From the NCBI GenBank assembly GCA_945865705.1, contig CAMBEY010000130.1, forward strand, positions 1 to 8,023: 8,023 nt of DNA. The letters run 5' to 3'. The notes beneath the pieces were generated by a model. That model did not search any database. It saw nothing but the letters and a program-made list of their open reading frames with translations, and was not told the DNA's origin. Positions within the stretch are counted from its first letter, which is position 1; the number at the start of each line of letters is the position of its first letter. The position numbers were made by a program, and so were the translations under genes. This DNA is from Candidatus Sulfopaludibacter sp. SbA3. GTDB taxonomy: Bacteria; Acidobacteriota; Terriglobia; 2-12-FULL-54-10. Below are positions 1 to 6,464 of the stretch, one piece after another.

Positions 1-2765
1 CGGAGCCACCCGCGGTGGTGGTGGTTACTCCCGCTGCGTCCACTGCTGAGAAACCTAATGATGAAGCGAAGACTGCTGTAGTAACCGCGCCCGCAGCCGC
101 GTCCAGCGCCGCAACGAAGACGGCGGTGTCAGGATCAGCCACTGCGATCCCGCGCAAACCGGGCCAGCCAGAAACCATTTCGGCAGCTCCTCCGGCCCCC
201 CCCGCTCCTCCATCTGCTGGACGGCGACTACTTCGTCCCCCGATTCGCTCAACGGCAGAAGCTCCGCCAGTGGTTGCTCCAGCCGCTGTTCCACCACAAC
301 CAATAACGGTAACGTCCGCCGCGCCCACTGTTGCTCCTCCCGCGGTGCCGACGAATCTCGCAGTTCCGCCCGTTGCTCTAAGGCCCGAACCGATTGTTCC
401 CGCGCGGCCAATGGTTCCAGGTGGCATGCCACTGCGGCCCGCTGCTTCAGGCCCAACTCCGGGTTCGGGACCATATGTTCCGCGGCCACAGCAGGGCGCT
501 CCCATGCGTTCGGGACCAGGCGGCCCCGTCATGCGTCCTCCCATGTCAGGACAATCAGGCCAGGCAGGCCAGGCAGGCCAGGCAGGCCAGGCAATACGTC
601 CAGGCCAGCCCATGCGGGCAGCTCCTATTGCGCCGCGACCGCCAATGCCACCGCGTCCTCCCATGCCGTCATTTAATATGCCGCGTCCGGGACTGCGTAC
701 TCCGGGCACTCCGCCGAAGCTGGGGGCGGCGCGTCCCAATGAGCCGATCTATCCGCGTCGTCCGCAGCAGCGGCCTGGCGCACCTGCCAGCGCATCGGCA
801 CGGCCGGGACAAGTCGGCGTTCCTGGAACAGGATTTCCGCCGCCAGCTGGAGCTGCTCCTGCCGATCCAGGGCAGCGCCGCGGTCCACACCCGGTACGTG
901 GACGCCAGCATCCGACGGGCGCGCGCACGGCGCGAGATCGTGAAACAGCGGCAGAGAAGCTGCTGCGCGGTCCGGCGCGCATGCGTCAACCCGACCCGAT
1001 CGTGGTCGATCGCGAGATCACCGTTACCGAGGGCATCACGGTCAAAGACCTCTCCGAAAAGCTGGGCATCAAGGCCAAGGATTTAATCCGCCGCCTGCTC
1101 GATCAGGGCATCATTGCCACCATCAACCACTCACTTGACCCGACCATGGCCGAACAGGTGGCGCAGTCCTTCGGTGCGCGCACCAAGGTCGTGGCGTTTG
1201 AAGAAGAAGTGGTGGGGTTGGAGGAAGTCGCTCAGGACGCCAGCAAGAATGTGAAACGCGCTCCGGTGGTAACCGTGATGGGCCACGTCGATCACGGCAA
1301 AACTTCCTTGCTCGACGCCATTCGCGAAACCAACGTAACTGCTTCGGAAGCCGGCGGCATCACGCAGCACATTGGCGCGTATAGCGTGACCACCAATGGC
1401 CGTCGCATTGTGTTCCTCGACACGCCCGGCCACGAAGCGTTCACCCGCATGCGTGCCCGCGGAACAAAAGTTACCGATGTGGTGATCCTGGTGGTCAGCG
1501 CGGATGACGGCGTAATGCCGCAGACGCTGGAAGCCATCAGCCACGCCAAGTTGGCCAACGTGCCGATCATCGTGGCCATCAACAAGATTGATAAGCCCGG
1601 CGCACTGCCCGAGCGGGTGCGCAAGCAGTTGGCCGATCAGGGCCTGCAGGCCGAGGACTGGGGCGGCGACACCGTCATGGTGGAAGTCTCGGCGAAGCAG
1701 AAGACGAATATCAATGTGCTGCTGGATATGATCCTGTTGGTAACGGACATTCAGGATCGCAAGGCCAATCCCGAAGCTCCCGCTTCCGGCACCGTGCTCG
1801 AAGCTAAGCTCGACAAAGGCCGCGGCCCGGTGTGCAGCCTGCTGGTTATCAACGGGACTCTTCGCGTGGGCGATAACTTCCTGGTCGGACCGGTGTTCGG
1901 CAAGGTGCGCGCCATGTTCGATGATCATGGCCGCCCGATTCAGGAAGCGCCTCCAGCGACTCCAGTGGAAATTCTCGGGCTGCAATCATTGCCGCAGGCG
2001 GGGGACCACTTCCAGGCCGTAACCGATTCCATCAAGGCCAAGCAGCTCGCGCTCTATCGCGAGAACAAGCAGCGCCTACAGATGCTGGCCAAGTCCTCGC
2101 GCCTCACGCTGGAACAGTTCCAGGATCAGTTGAAAACCGGGATGATGAAGGAACTGCCCATCATTTTGAAGGGTGATGTGCAGGGTTCAGTGGAAGTCGT
2201 GGCCGAATCGGTGGGCAAGATCGGCGACGAGCGCGTGAAGGTGAGGGTGATTCACTCCGCCGTCGGCGCCATCACTGTCTCCGACGTGTTGCTGGCCTCT
2301 GCCTCCAAGTCGATTGTTGTCGGCTTCAACGTCCGCCCCGAACGGAAAGCCGTAGAGGTTGCGCAGCAGGAGAATGTTGAGATTCGGCTGTACACCATCA
2401 TCTATGATCTAACCGACGATATGCGCAAGGCCCTGACCGGACTGCTCGAACCGACGCATCGCGAGATCGCCCTGGGCAAAGCCGAAGTGCGCCAGACGTT
2501 CCGTGTGGCCAAGGTGGGCAGCGTGGCCGGGTCGTTGGTTGCCGAAGGCAAGCTGGTGAAGGATTGCACCATCCGCGTGCTGCGCGACAACGTGGTGATC
2601 CATGCGGGCAAGGTCGGGTCGCTCAAGCGCTTCAAGGACGACGTCAACGAAGTGCGCTCCGGACAGGAGTGCGGCATCGTGCTGGATAATTACAGCGACG
2701 TAAAGGCCGGCGACGTGATCGAGGCCTTCATCACGGAGAAGGTGGCCGCCCCCGCGCTGGCGTAA
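1..2765 (+). CDS. infB: Translation initiation factor IF-2, 5'-truncated by window edge
   Basis: IF-2 is the GTPase that brings fMet-tRNA to the 30S subunit and promotes 50S joining in the cytoplasm. The reading frame is open from base 3 with no stop before it, so the gene begins upstream; the GTG at 15 lies in a valine run and is unlikely to be the start. Roughly the first 320 residues are Pro/Ala/Gly/Arg-rich low complexity, as in many long IF-2 N-termini. An IF2_N-type helical domain follows (about 1009-1165). The G domain has all its motifs: G1 GHVDHGKT (1281-1304), G2 GGITQHIGAY (1353-1382), G3 DTPGH (1419-1433), G4 NKID (1581-1592) and G5 SAK (1689-1697). Domain II, domain III (from about 2151, ELPIILKGDVQGS) and the C-terminal fMet-tRNA-binding domain (about 2446-2750) are intact. 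It ends in TAA at 2763-2765. It heads the visible part of the infB-ylxP-rbfA-truB cluster. Confidence 0.98.
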   Translation, partial: EPPAVVVVTPAASTAEKPNDEAKTAVVTAPAAASSAATKTAVSGSATAIPRKPGQPETISAAPPAPPAPPSAGRRLLRPPIRSTAEAPPVVAPAAVPPQPITVTSAAPTVAPPAVPTNLAVPPVALRPEPIVPARPMVPGGMPLRPAASGPTPGSGPYVPRPQQGAPMRSGPGGPVMRPPMSGQSGQAGQAGQAGQAIRPGQPMRAAPIAPRPPMPPRPPMPSFNMPRPGLRTPGTPPKLGAARPNEPIYPRRPQQRPGAPASASARPGQVGVPGTGFPPPAGAAPADPGQRRGPHPVRGRQHPTGARTARDRETAAEKLLRGPARMRQPDPIVVDREITVTEGITVKDLSEKLGIKAKDLIRRLLDQGIIATINHSLDPTMAEQVAQSFGARTKVVAFEEEVVGLEEVAQDASKNVKRAPVVTVMGHVDHGKTSLLDAIRETNVTASEAGGITQHIGAYSVTTNGRRIVFLDTPGHEAFTRMRARGTKVTDVVILVVSADDGVMPQTLEAISHAKLANVPIIVAINKIDKPGALPERVRKQLADQGLQAEDWGGDTVMVEVSAKQKTNINVLLDMILLVTDIQDRKANPEAPASGTVLEAKLDKGRGPVCSLLVINGTLRVGDNFLVGPVFGKVRAMFDDHGRPIQEAPPATPVEILGLQSLPQAGDHFQAVTDSIKAKQLALYRENKQRLQMLAKSSRLTLEQFQDQLKTGMMKELPIILKGDVQGSVEVVAESVGKIGDERVKVRVIHSAVGAITVSDVLLASASKSIVVGFNVRPERKAVEVAQQENVEIRLYTIIYDLTDDMRKALTGLLEPTHREIALGKAEVRQTFRVAKVGSVAGSLVAEGKLVKDCTIRVLRDNVVIHAGKVGSLKRFKDDVNEVRSGQECGIVLDNYSDVKAGDVIEAFITEKVAAPALA
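556..591 (+). repeat. Four perfect 9-bp tandem repeats inside infB (Gly-Gln-Ala repeat)
   Basis: The unit CAGGCCAGG occurs four times without change at 556-564, 565-573, 574-582 and 583-591. The length is a multiple of three, so a gain or loss of units keeps the frame; it encodes GQA four times, flanked by the related GQS and PGQ. It lies in the disordered N-terminal extension of IF-2, well before the G domain. Identical codons in every unit point to recent slippage expansion. Confidence 0.9.
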
Positions 2766-2777
2766 TATTTCCCGTTT

Positions 2778-2805
2778 GATCCGTCCCGACTGGCTGGGAC
2801 GGGTC
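2778..2805 (+). other. Intergenic hairpin between infB and ylxP
   Basis: Arms 2778-2787 (GATCCGTCCC) and 2796-2805 (GGGACGGGTC) pair over 10 bp with one G-T wobble, around an 8-base loop. It starts 12 bases after the infB stop and ends 18 bases before the ylxP ATG. No T-tract follows on either strand, so it does not look like a standard intrinsic terminator. It could be an RNA processing or stabilising element, or a weak attenuator; the sequence does not decide. Confidence 0.55.
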
Positions 2806-2823
2806 AGACCCACAAACATCATC

Positions 2824-3105
2824 ATGCCGGTTGGATTGCTCACGCTCGAACTACATCTTCCTTACGCGCACTCCCTGAAAGAAAAGCGAATGGTGATTCG
2901 CAAGTTACAGGATCGGTTGCGCGCGCGTTTCAACGTGTCGGTGAGCGAGCTGGATCATCAGGATGTGTGGCAACGCTCATTGATCGGCGTGGCCGCGGTG
3001 TCGAGCGATGAGCATGTACTCGAAGGAATGCTGAGGCAGGTGGAAGAGGAAGCCAGCAGCATTCTGGCTGGCGATCTGCTGCGCTCCGATATGATGCTGC
3101 TGTGA
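2824..3105 (+). CDS. ylxP: DUF503 family protein (YlxP-like)
   Basis: This is a 93-residue cytoplasmic protein of the DUF503 family, called YlxP in Bacillus, where the gene also sits beside infB and rbfA. Its role is not settled; the constant neighbourhood suggests a function in translation or ribosome assembly. Family signatures visible are LLTLELHLP at the N-terminus, HSLKEKR at residues 16-22, FNVSVSELD at 36-44 and the RSLIGVAAVSSD strand at 51-62. The length matches the usual 90-95 residues. I chose ATG 2824 because the family sequence starts there; an upstream in-frame TTG at 2776 would add 16 residues that run through a hairpin and resemble no family member. No clear Shine-Dalgarno sequence precedes the ATG. 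The rbfA start follows after 40 bases, so co-transcription with infB and rbfA is likely. Confidence 0.9.
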   Translation: MPVGLLTLELHLPYAHSLKEKRMVIRKLQDRLRARFNVSVSELDHQDVWQRSLIGVAAVSSDEHVLEGMLRQVEEEASSILAGDLLRSDMMLL

Positions 3106-3145
3106 CGCGCGGCTCTGTCACGCGTTACGAATTTCTGGATGACAC

Positions 3146-3529
3146 ATGAAAGAACATAACCATAGTCAGGGCCATAGCCATCGACCCGAACGCATTGCCG
3201 ATCAGATTCGGCATGAGCTGGCGATGATGCTGGAGCGCGACGTAAAAGACCCACGCATCGGCTTCGTCACCATCACCGGCGTGCGCGTTACTCCGGACAT
3301 GGGCACGGCGCGCGTGGGCGTGACGGTGCTGGGTGATGAGGAGAAGAAGGCGGAGAGCCTGAAGGGTTTGGAGGCCGCCTCGGGTTTCCTGCGCAGCGAG
3401 CTGGCCCGCCGCCTGCAACTGCGTCGAACTCCGGCGCTGCGCTTCGAGTTCGACGAACTGGTGGAGAGCGAGCGTCGCATCGAGGAGATGCTGCAGAAGC
3501 TGCGCAAGGACTCGAATTCCCGCAAATAG
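3146..3529 (+). CDS. rbfA: 30S ribosome-binding factor A
   Basis: RbfA binds the 30S subunit during late 16S rRNA maturation and is needed for growth in the cold in Escherichia coli. The 127-residue product has the single type II KH fold of the family: DPRIGFVTITGVRVTPD at residues 35-51, the helix-kink-helix AxG motif (A78-S79-G80, within LEAASGFLRSEL) that replaces the usual KH GxxG, and RRTPALRFEFDE at 93-104. The first 12 residues are unusual, with histidines at 4, 6, 10 and 12 before the conserved core begins at about R13. The start at 3146 is the only ATG that reads into the core; an ATG at 3139 is out of frame. Only a weak GGAT precedes it. It lies 40 bases after ylxP, as expected for the infB operon. 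Confidence 0.96.
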   Translation: MKEHNHSQGHSHRPERIADQIRHELAMMLERDVKDPRIGFVTITGVRVTPDMGTARVGVTVLGDEEKKAESLKGLEAASGFLRSELARRLQLRRTPALRFEFDELVESERRIEEMLQKLRKDSNSRK

Positions 3530-3580
3530 TTTTCCTCGGTATCCCCATTGCGCATTCAGTGATACGCATGGAATGTTTTG

Positions 3581-3623
3581 CGTTGTTATCCTGAGCGCCT
3601 TCGCGCTGCTCAGGATGACAACG
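3581..3623 (+). repeat. Palindromic intergenic repeat (REP-like hairpin) between rbfA and truB
   Basis: Arms 3581-3596 (CGTTGTTATCCTGAGC) and 3608-3623 (GCTCAGGATGACAACG) are complementary over 16 bp with one T-G wobble, closed by an 11-base GC-rich loop (3597-3607). The right arm read on the minus strand contains TGTCATCCTGAGC, which recurs exactly at 8007-8019. A structured intergenic motif present twice in 8 kb suggests a dispersed palindromic repeat family. It may also act as a weak terminator or RNA stabiliser between rbfA and truB, but only ATTT follows directly, so a strong intrinsic terminator is unlikely. Confidence 0.75.
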
Positions 3624-3653
3624 ATTTAGATGGGTTGTTTTAGAATGCACACA

Positions 3654-4607
3654 ATGAATGGCGCTCTAGTTTTGGACAAACCGGCTGGCATCACCTCCCA
3701 CGACGCAGTCAGCGCCGTGCGGCGGTTGACCCGTCAGCGAAGCATTGGACACCTGGGCACGCTCGACCCGTTCGCCACCGGCGTACTGGTTCTGCTGCTG
3801 GGGAAGGCGACCCGGCTGGCCCAATTCTACAAGTTAACGAAGAAGTCTTATAGCGGAGTGATGCGCGTCGGATTTGCCACCGACACTTTTGATTTTACAG
3901 GAACATCCTGCGGTCCTGACCGAGCAAATGATTTCCAGCCGGAACAACTTCCAGGGTTAATGCGGCAGTTTGTGGGGACCTATCTCCAGCGTCCTCCCAT
4001 CTACTCAGCCAAGAAGGTGGACGGCATTCCAGCGCACCGCCGCGTGCGAAAAGGCCAGGCGGTGGTGCTTGCTCCCGTGCCTGTAACCATCCATAAATTG
4101 ACCCTGGATTATATTAAAGAACAACATGTTGGATTCTCTGTAACTGTTTCATCTGGAACCTATATACGATCCATTGTTAATGATATAGGAGAGCGACTCG
4201 GAATCGGCGCTCATCTAGCCGAACTGCGCCGTACTGCGGTAGGAAATTTCCCGATCGAGCAGGCGGTTACTCTGGATGAGCTGGAGAGCGGGCTGCGGGA
4301 CGGCAGGGAAATGATCACGCCGATGAACCAGTTGCTACCAGAGATTCCGTCCTGGAAGTTGCCCGAGTCTGACGTGCAGGGGGCGTTGCACGGCCAATTC
4401 ATCCAAGCCGCTGCTTTCGCTGCCAGCGAAGCTCCATTCCTTCGCCTGATGGCGCCTGACGGCAACCTCTTGGCGATGGCCGAGAAAGCCGGTGGACCGC
4501 TGTATCACCCATTGGTGGTACTCGGTGATGTCCCGACGAATGAAACCGAAGTCATGGGGGAGGCGGATGCTGGTCCGGCCACCGACCCAGTAGCGGAGGG
4601 CGGCTAG
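3654..4607 (+). CDS. truB: tRNA pseudouridine(55) synthase TruB
   Basis: TruB converts U55 in the T-loop of tRNAs to pseudouridine. With the ATG at 3654 the product has 317 residues. The start region MNGALVLDKPAGITSHDAV matches the family N-terminus exactly; in-frame ATGs at 3645 and 3630 would add 3 or 8 unconserved residues. No good Shine-Dalgarno sequence precedes any of them. The catalytic aspartate is D38 in GHLGTLDPFATGVL. Other family motifs are KSYSGVMRVGFATDTFD (active-site Tyr66), RPPIYSAKKVDG (113-124), and SSGTYIRS with R172, followed by GAHLAELRRTAVGNF. The C-terminal RNA-binding region continues to about residue 295, then a short acidic tail. Histidine 128 occupies the place where the family usually has tyrosine (LYxxAR). 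Bases 4081-4200 are AT-rich compared with the rest of the gene. Confidence 0.95.
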   Translation: MNGALVLDKPAGITSHDAVSAVRRLTRQRSIGHLGTLDPFATGVLVLLLGKATRLAQFYKLTKKSYSGVMRVGFATDTFDFTGTSCGPDRANDFQPEQLPGLMRQFVGTYLQRPPIYSAKKVDGIPAHRRVRKGQAVVLAPVPVTIHKLTLDYIKEQHVGFSVTVSSGTYIRSIVNDIGERLGIGAHLAELRRTAVGNFPIEQAVTLDELESGLRDGREMITPMNQLLPEIPSWKLPESDVQGALHGQFIQAAAFAASEAPFLRLMAPDGNLLAMAEKAGGPLYHPLVVLGDVPTNETEVMGEADAGPATDPVAEGG

Positions 4608-4718
4608 GAGAGTCCAGCTCCTGCCATACCTCTTAACTGATACCTCGCAACTAAAACAAGACTTGTGCTTTAGCCTCTAGTCGTATTACATTAACGCCTT
4701 CAGCCCTCCTTTGGCCAC
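4608..4718 (+). promoter_or_regulatory. truB-polyprenyl synthase gap with weak promoter-like sequence
   Basis: This 111-base gap is more AT-rich than the flanking genes. TTGTGC at 4663-4668 and TACATT at 4687-4692 form a poor -35/-10 pair with 18-base spacing. There is no hairpin with a T-tract to end truB transcription, and no purine-rich Shine-Dalgarno sequence before the next start at 4719. An internal promoter for the isoprenoid gene is possible, but this evidence is weak. Confidence 0.2.
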
Positions 4719-5750
4719 ATGATGAAAAGCGCCGACATTTCGCCCACCACTTTTGTCTGGCAAGAGATATTGGAGCCCGTCCGCTCCGGCCTCGAACAAG
4801 TGGAATCCCGCTTCCACGAAAAGCTGGTCTCATCCGTTCCTGAAGTTACCGACATTGGCCAGTATCTACAAGTCAGCGGCGGCAAGCGGCTGCGGCCTGC
4901 TCTGCTGCTGATGACGGCGCGGATGTTTGGAGAAATCCAGTCTCCGGCGGTCAATCTTGGCGCGGTGGTCGAGATGATCCACACGGCCACGCTGGTTCAC
5001 GACGACGTCATCGACGGTGCCGACCGGCGGCGTGGGCGACCCTCCGCCAACTCGCGTTGGGGCAATCACACCTCGGTGCTGGCCGGCGATTGGCTCTACA
5101 TGCAGGCCTTCCGGCTGGCGGTGGAGGAGCGCAACTTCCACGTCCTGGACATTCTGATCGAGCTGACCCAGCAGATGGTGGAAGGCGAGCTGATTCAGTG
5201 GGGCATGATCGGTCGCCTAGACATCACGCAAGCCGGGCACCTGGACCTGATCTATCGCAAGACAGCCTGCCTGTTCAGCGCATGCACCCGGATGGGCGCG
5301 GTGGCTGCCGGTAAGTCCGCCGGACAAGACAAGAATATCGAAGAGCTGTTGGCCATCTATGGGACCAACCTGGGCATGGCCTTCCAACTGGTGGATGATC
5401 TGCTCGACTTTACCGCCACGGAAGAAGTGCTGGGCAAGCCCGTGGGCAGCGATCTGCGCGAAGGCAAAGTAACCCTGCCGCTGATCCATGTGCTGGAGCG
5501 CTGCACGCCCGCCGAGCATGCCTTGGTCGCCAAAGTAATGGAGGAGCGGTCGTTTCAATCGGTGGCATGGGAGGACTTGATCGAGCTAGTCTGGCGTTAT
5601 GAAGCGCCGCAGACCGTGAAGCGTCTGGCGCAGGAATATGCCGGCAAGGCCGTGCAGGCTATTGAGTCGCTGCCCGCCGAAGGACTGGACACACGTTCTC
5701 GGGAGACGCTGGCCATGTTGCCTGAGCTGTTCGTACATCGTCAGTATTAG
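4719..5750 (+). CDS. Long-chain all-trans polyprenyl diphosphate synthase
   Basis: This enzyme extends an allylic diphosphate with isopentenyl diphosphate units to make a long isoprenoid chain, usually the side chain of ubiquinone or menaquinone (IspB/HepT-like). The 343-residue product shows GGKRLRP at 54-60, the first aspartate-rich motif DDVID at 95-99 followed by RRRGRPS, LAGDWLY at 121-127, the second motif DDLLD at 226-230 preceded by GMAFQ, and GKPVGSDLREGKVTLP at 239-254. The fifth residue before the first motif is alanine (A90 in HTATLVHDD). Short-chain farnesyl synthases have bulky aromatic residues near there, so a long product is expected; the exact chain length cannot be read. 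ATG 4722 is an equally possible start. The CYTH gene follows after 19 bases and is probably co-transcribed. Confidence 0.94.
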   Translation: MMKSADISPTTFVWQEILEPVRSGLEQVESRFHEKLVSSVPEVTDIGQYLQVSGGKRLRPALLLMTARMFGEIQSPAVNLGAVVEMIHTATLVHDDVIDGADRRRGRPSANSRWGNHTSVLAGDWLYMQAFRLAVEERNFHVLDILIELTQQMVEGELIQWGMIGRLDITQAGHLDLIYRKTACLFSACTRMGAVAAGKSAGQDKNIEELLAIYGTNLGMAFQLVDDLLDFTATEEVLGKPVGSDLREGKVTLPLIHVLERCTPAEHALVAKVMEERSFQSVAWEDLIELVWRYEAPQTVKRLAQEYAGKAVQAIESLPAEGLDTRSRETLAMLPELFVHRQY

Positions 5751-5769
5751 GGCCAGTCCGCGCCACAAC

Positions 5770-6423
5770 ATGCGCCATCACGAAACTGAAATCAAGATTG
5801 CCATCACCGACCTGGCCGCCATTCGCCGGAAACTTCGCAAGCTCGGGTTCCATCCCATCCACCGCCGCGCGTTTGAAGATAATGTTTTGTTCGACACGCC
5901 CGCCCGCATGCTGCGCGCCGTCCGCTCCATCCTGCGCCTGCGCCGCTACGGAAGTCGCTGGTGGCTGACGTTCAAAGGCACGCCGGAGGCCGACAGCCGC
6001 TACAAGTCGCGCACCGAGTATGAGAGCGAGGTGTCAAACCCCGAAGCCGTACGCCTCATCTTCTCGTCGCTCGGACTCGTGCCGGTGTTTCGCTATCAGA
6101 AGTTCCGCACGCACTTCGCGGCGGCCCGAGCATTAAATGCCGCAGCCAAGTCAACGGCCCAGTCAACGCCCAAGTTGGCGGCGAAGTCAGGAGAGAAGCG
6201 CGTTCGGCGGCCCGCATTCGAGATCGCGCTTGATGAGACGCCTGTCGGCAACTTCATTGAGCTCGAAGGCAGTCGCACCGCGATTGATCGCGCGGCGAAG
6301 CAGTTGGGATTTACCGCAGCCGATTACCTCACGTCGTCCTATGGCGCGCTCTATATCGAGCAGTGCCGGCGTCTGGGAATCACGGCGAGCGACATGGTTT
6401 TCGACGAGCGGTCGCGGCTCTAA
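5770..6423 (+). CDS. CYTH domain protein (class IV adenylate cyclase / triphosphatase family)
   Basis: CYTH proteins form a beta-barrel tunnel that binds a triphosphate and metal ions. Members include class IV (CyaB-type) adenylate cyclases, thiamine triphosphatases and inorganic triphosphatases, and the sequence does not decide between them. The 217-residue product has the defining ExExK motif at E5-E7-K9, basic tunnel residues R56 and R58 (LRLRRY), K69 (LTFKG), the acidic strand RTEYESEV at 81-88, K111/R113 (QKFRTHF), and LDETPVGNFIELEG at 154-167 with E164 and E166. An Ala/Lys/Ser-rich stretch at about 117-147 separates two barrel strands and looks like an insertion. The ATG at 5770 places ExExK at the usual N-terminal position; longer in-frame starts would overlap the previous gene in another frame. 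Only a weak Shine-Dalgarno sequence is seen. It lies 19 bases after the polyprenyl synthase gene. Confidence 0.88.
   Translation: MRHHETEIKIAITDLAAIRRKLRKLGFHPIHRRAFEDNVLFDTPARMLRAVRSILRLRRYGSRWWLTFKGTPEADSRYKSRTEYESEVSNPEAVRLIFSSLGLVPVFRYQKFRTHFAAARALNAAAKSTAQSTPKLAAKSGEKRVRRPAFEIALDETPVGNFIELEGSRTAIDRAAKQLGFTAADYLTSSYGALYIEQCRRLGITASDMVFDERSRL
6148..6171 (+). repeat. 12-bp tandem near-repeat inside the CYTH gene
   Basis: Two adjacent 12-base units (6148-6159 and 6160-6171) share AG-TCA-ACG and CC, differing at the first and tenth bases. They encode KSTA and QSTP. A third half-related piece, GCGAAGTCA, follows at 6182-6190. The repeats lie in the low-complexity insertion between two CYTH barrel strands and suggest that this linker grew by slippage. 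Confidence 0.65.
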
Positions 6424-6447
6424 TATGGAAGCAATTTCAAGAAAGCC

Positions 6448-6453
6448 AAGGAG
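6448..6453 (+). promoter_or_regulatory. Shine-Dalgarno sequence deciding the FAH-family start
   Basis: AAGGAG lies 11 bases before the ATG at 6465 and is one of only two clear Shine-Dalgarno sequences in the window. It supports 6465 over the in-frame ATG at 6363, which lies inside the preceding CYTH gene. Confidence 0.75.
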
Positions 6454-6464
6454 AGAAAGACTGC

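Noticed and set aside
556..591. Possible CRISPR-like array
   Set aside because: The 9-base units are directly tandem with no spacers and lie inside a coding frame.
394..1086. 230-residue open frame on the + strand in another frame of infB
   Set aside because: It is Arg/Cys-rich, shows no domain, and arises from the low-complexity proline/arginine codons of the IF-2 extension.
1131..1985. 284-residue open frame on the minus strand across infB
   Set aside because: It runs antisense through the conserved G domain and domain II of IF-2, has no recognisable domain, and is explained by GC-rich codon bias.
2776..2823. TTG start for ylxP
   Set aside because: The extra 16 residues are encoded by a hairpin and are not part of the DUF503 family sequence.
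5638..5769. N-terminal extension of the CYTH gene to ATG 5638
   Set aside because: It would overlap the polyprenyl synthase C-terminus in another frame; the conserved ExExK motif belongs near the N-terminus, matching ATG 5770.
6363..6464. N-terminal extension of the FAH-family gene to ATG 6363
   Set aside because: It lies within the CYTH coding region, and AAGGAG clearly serves the ATG at 6465.
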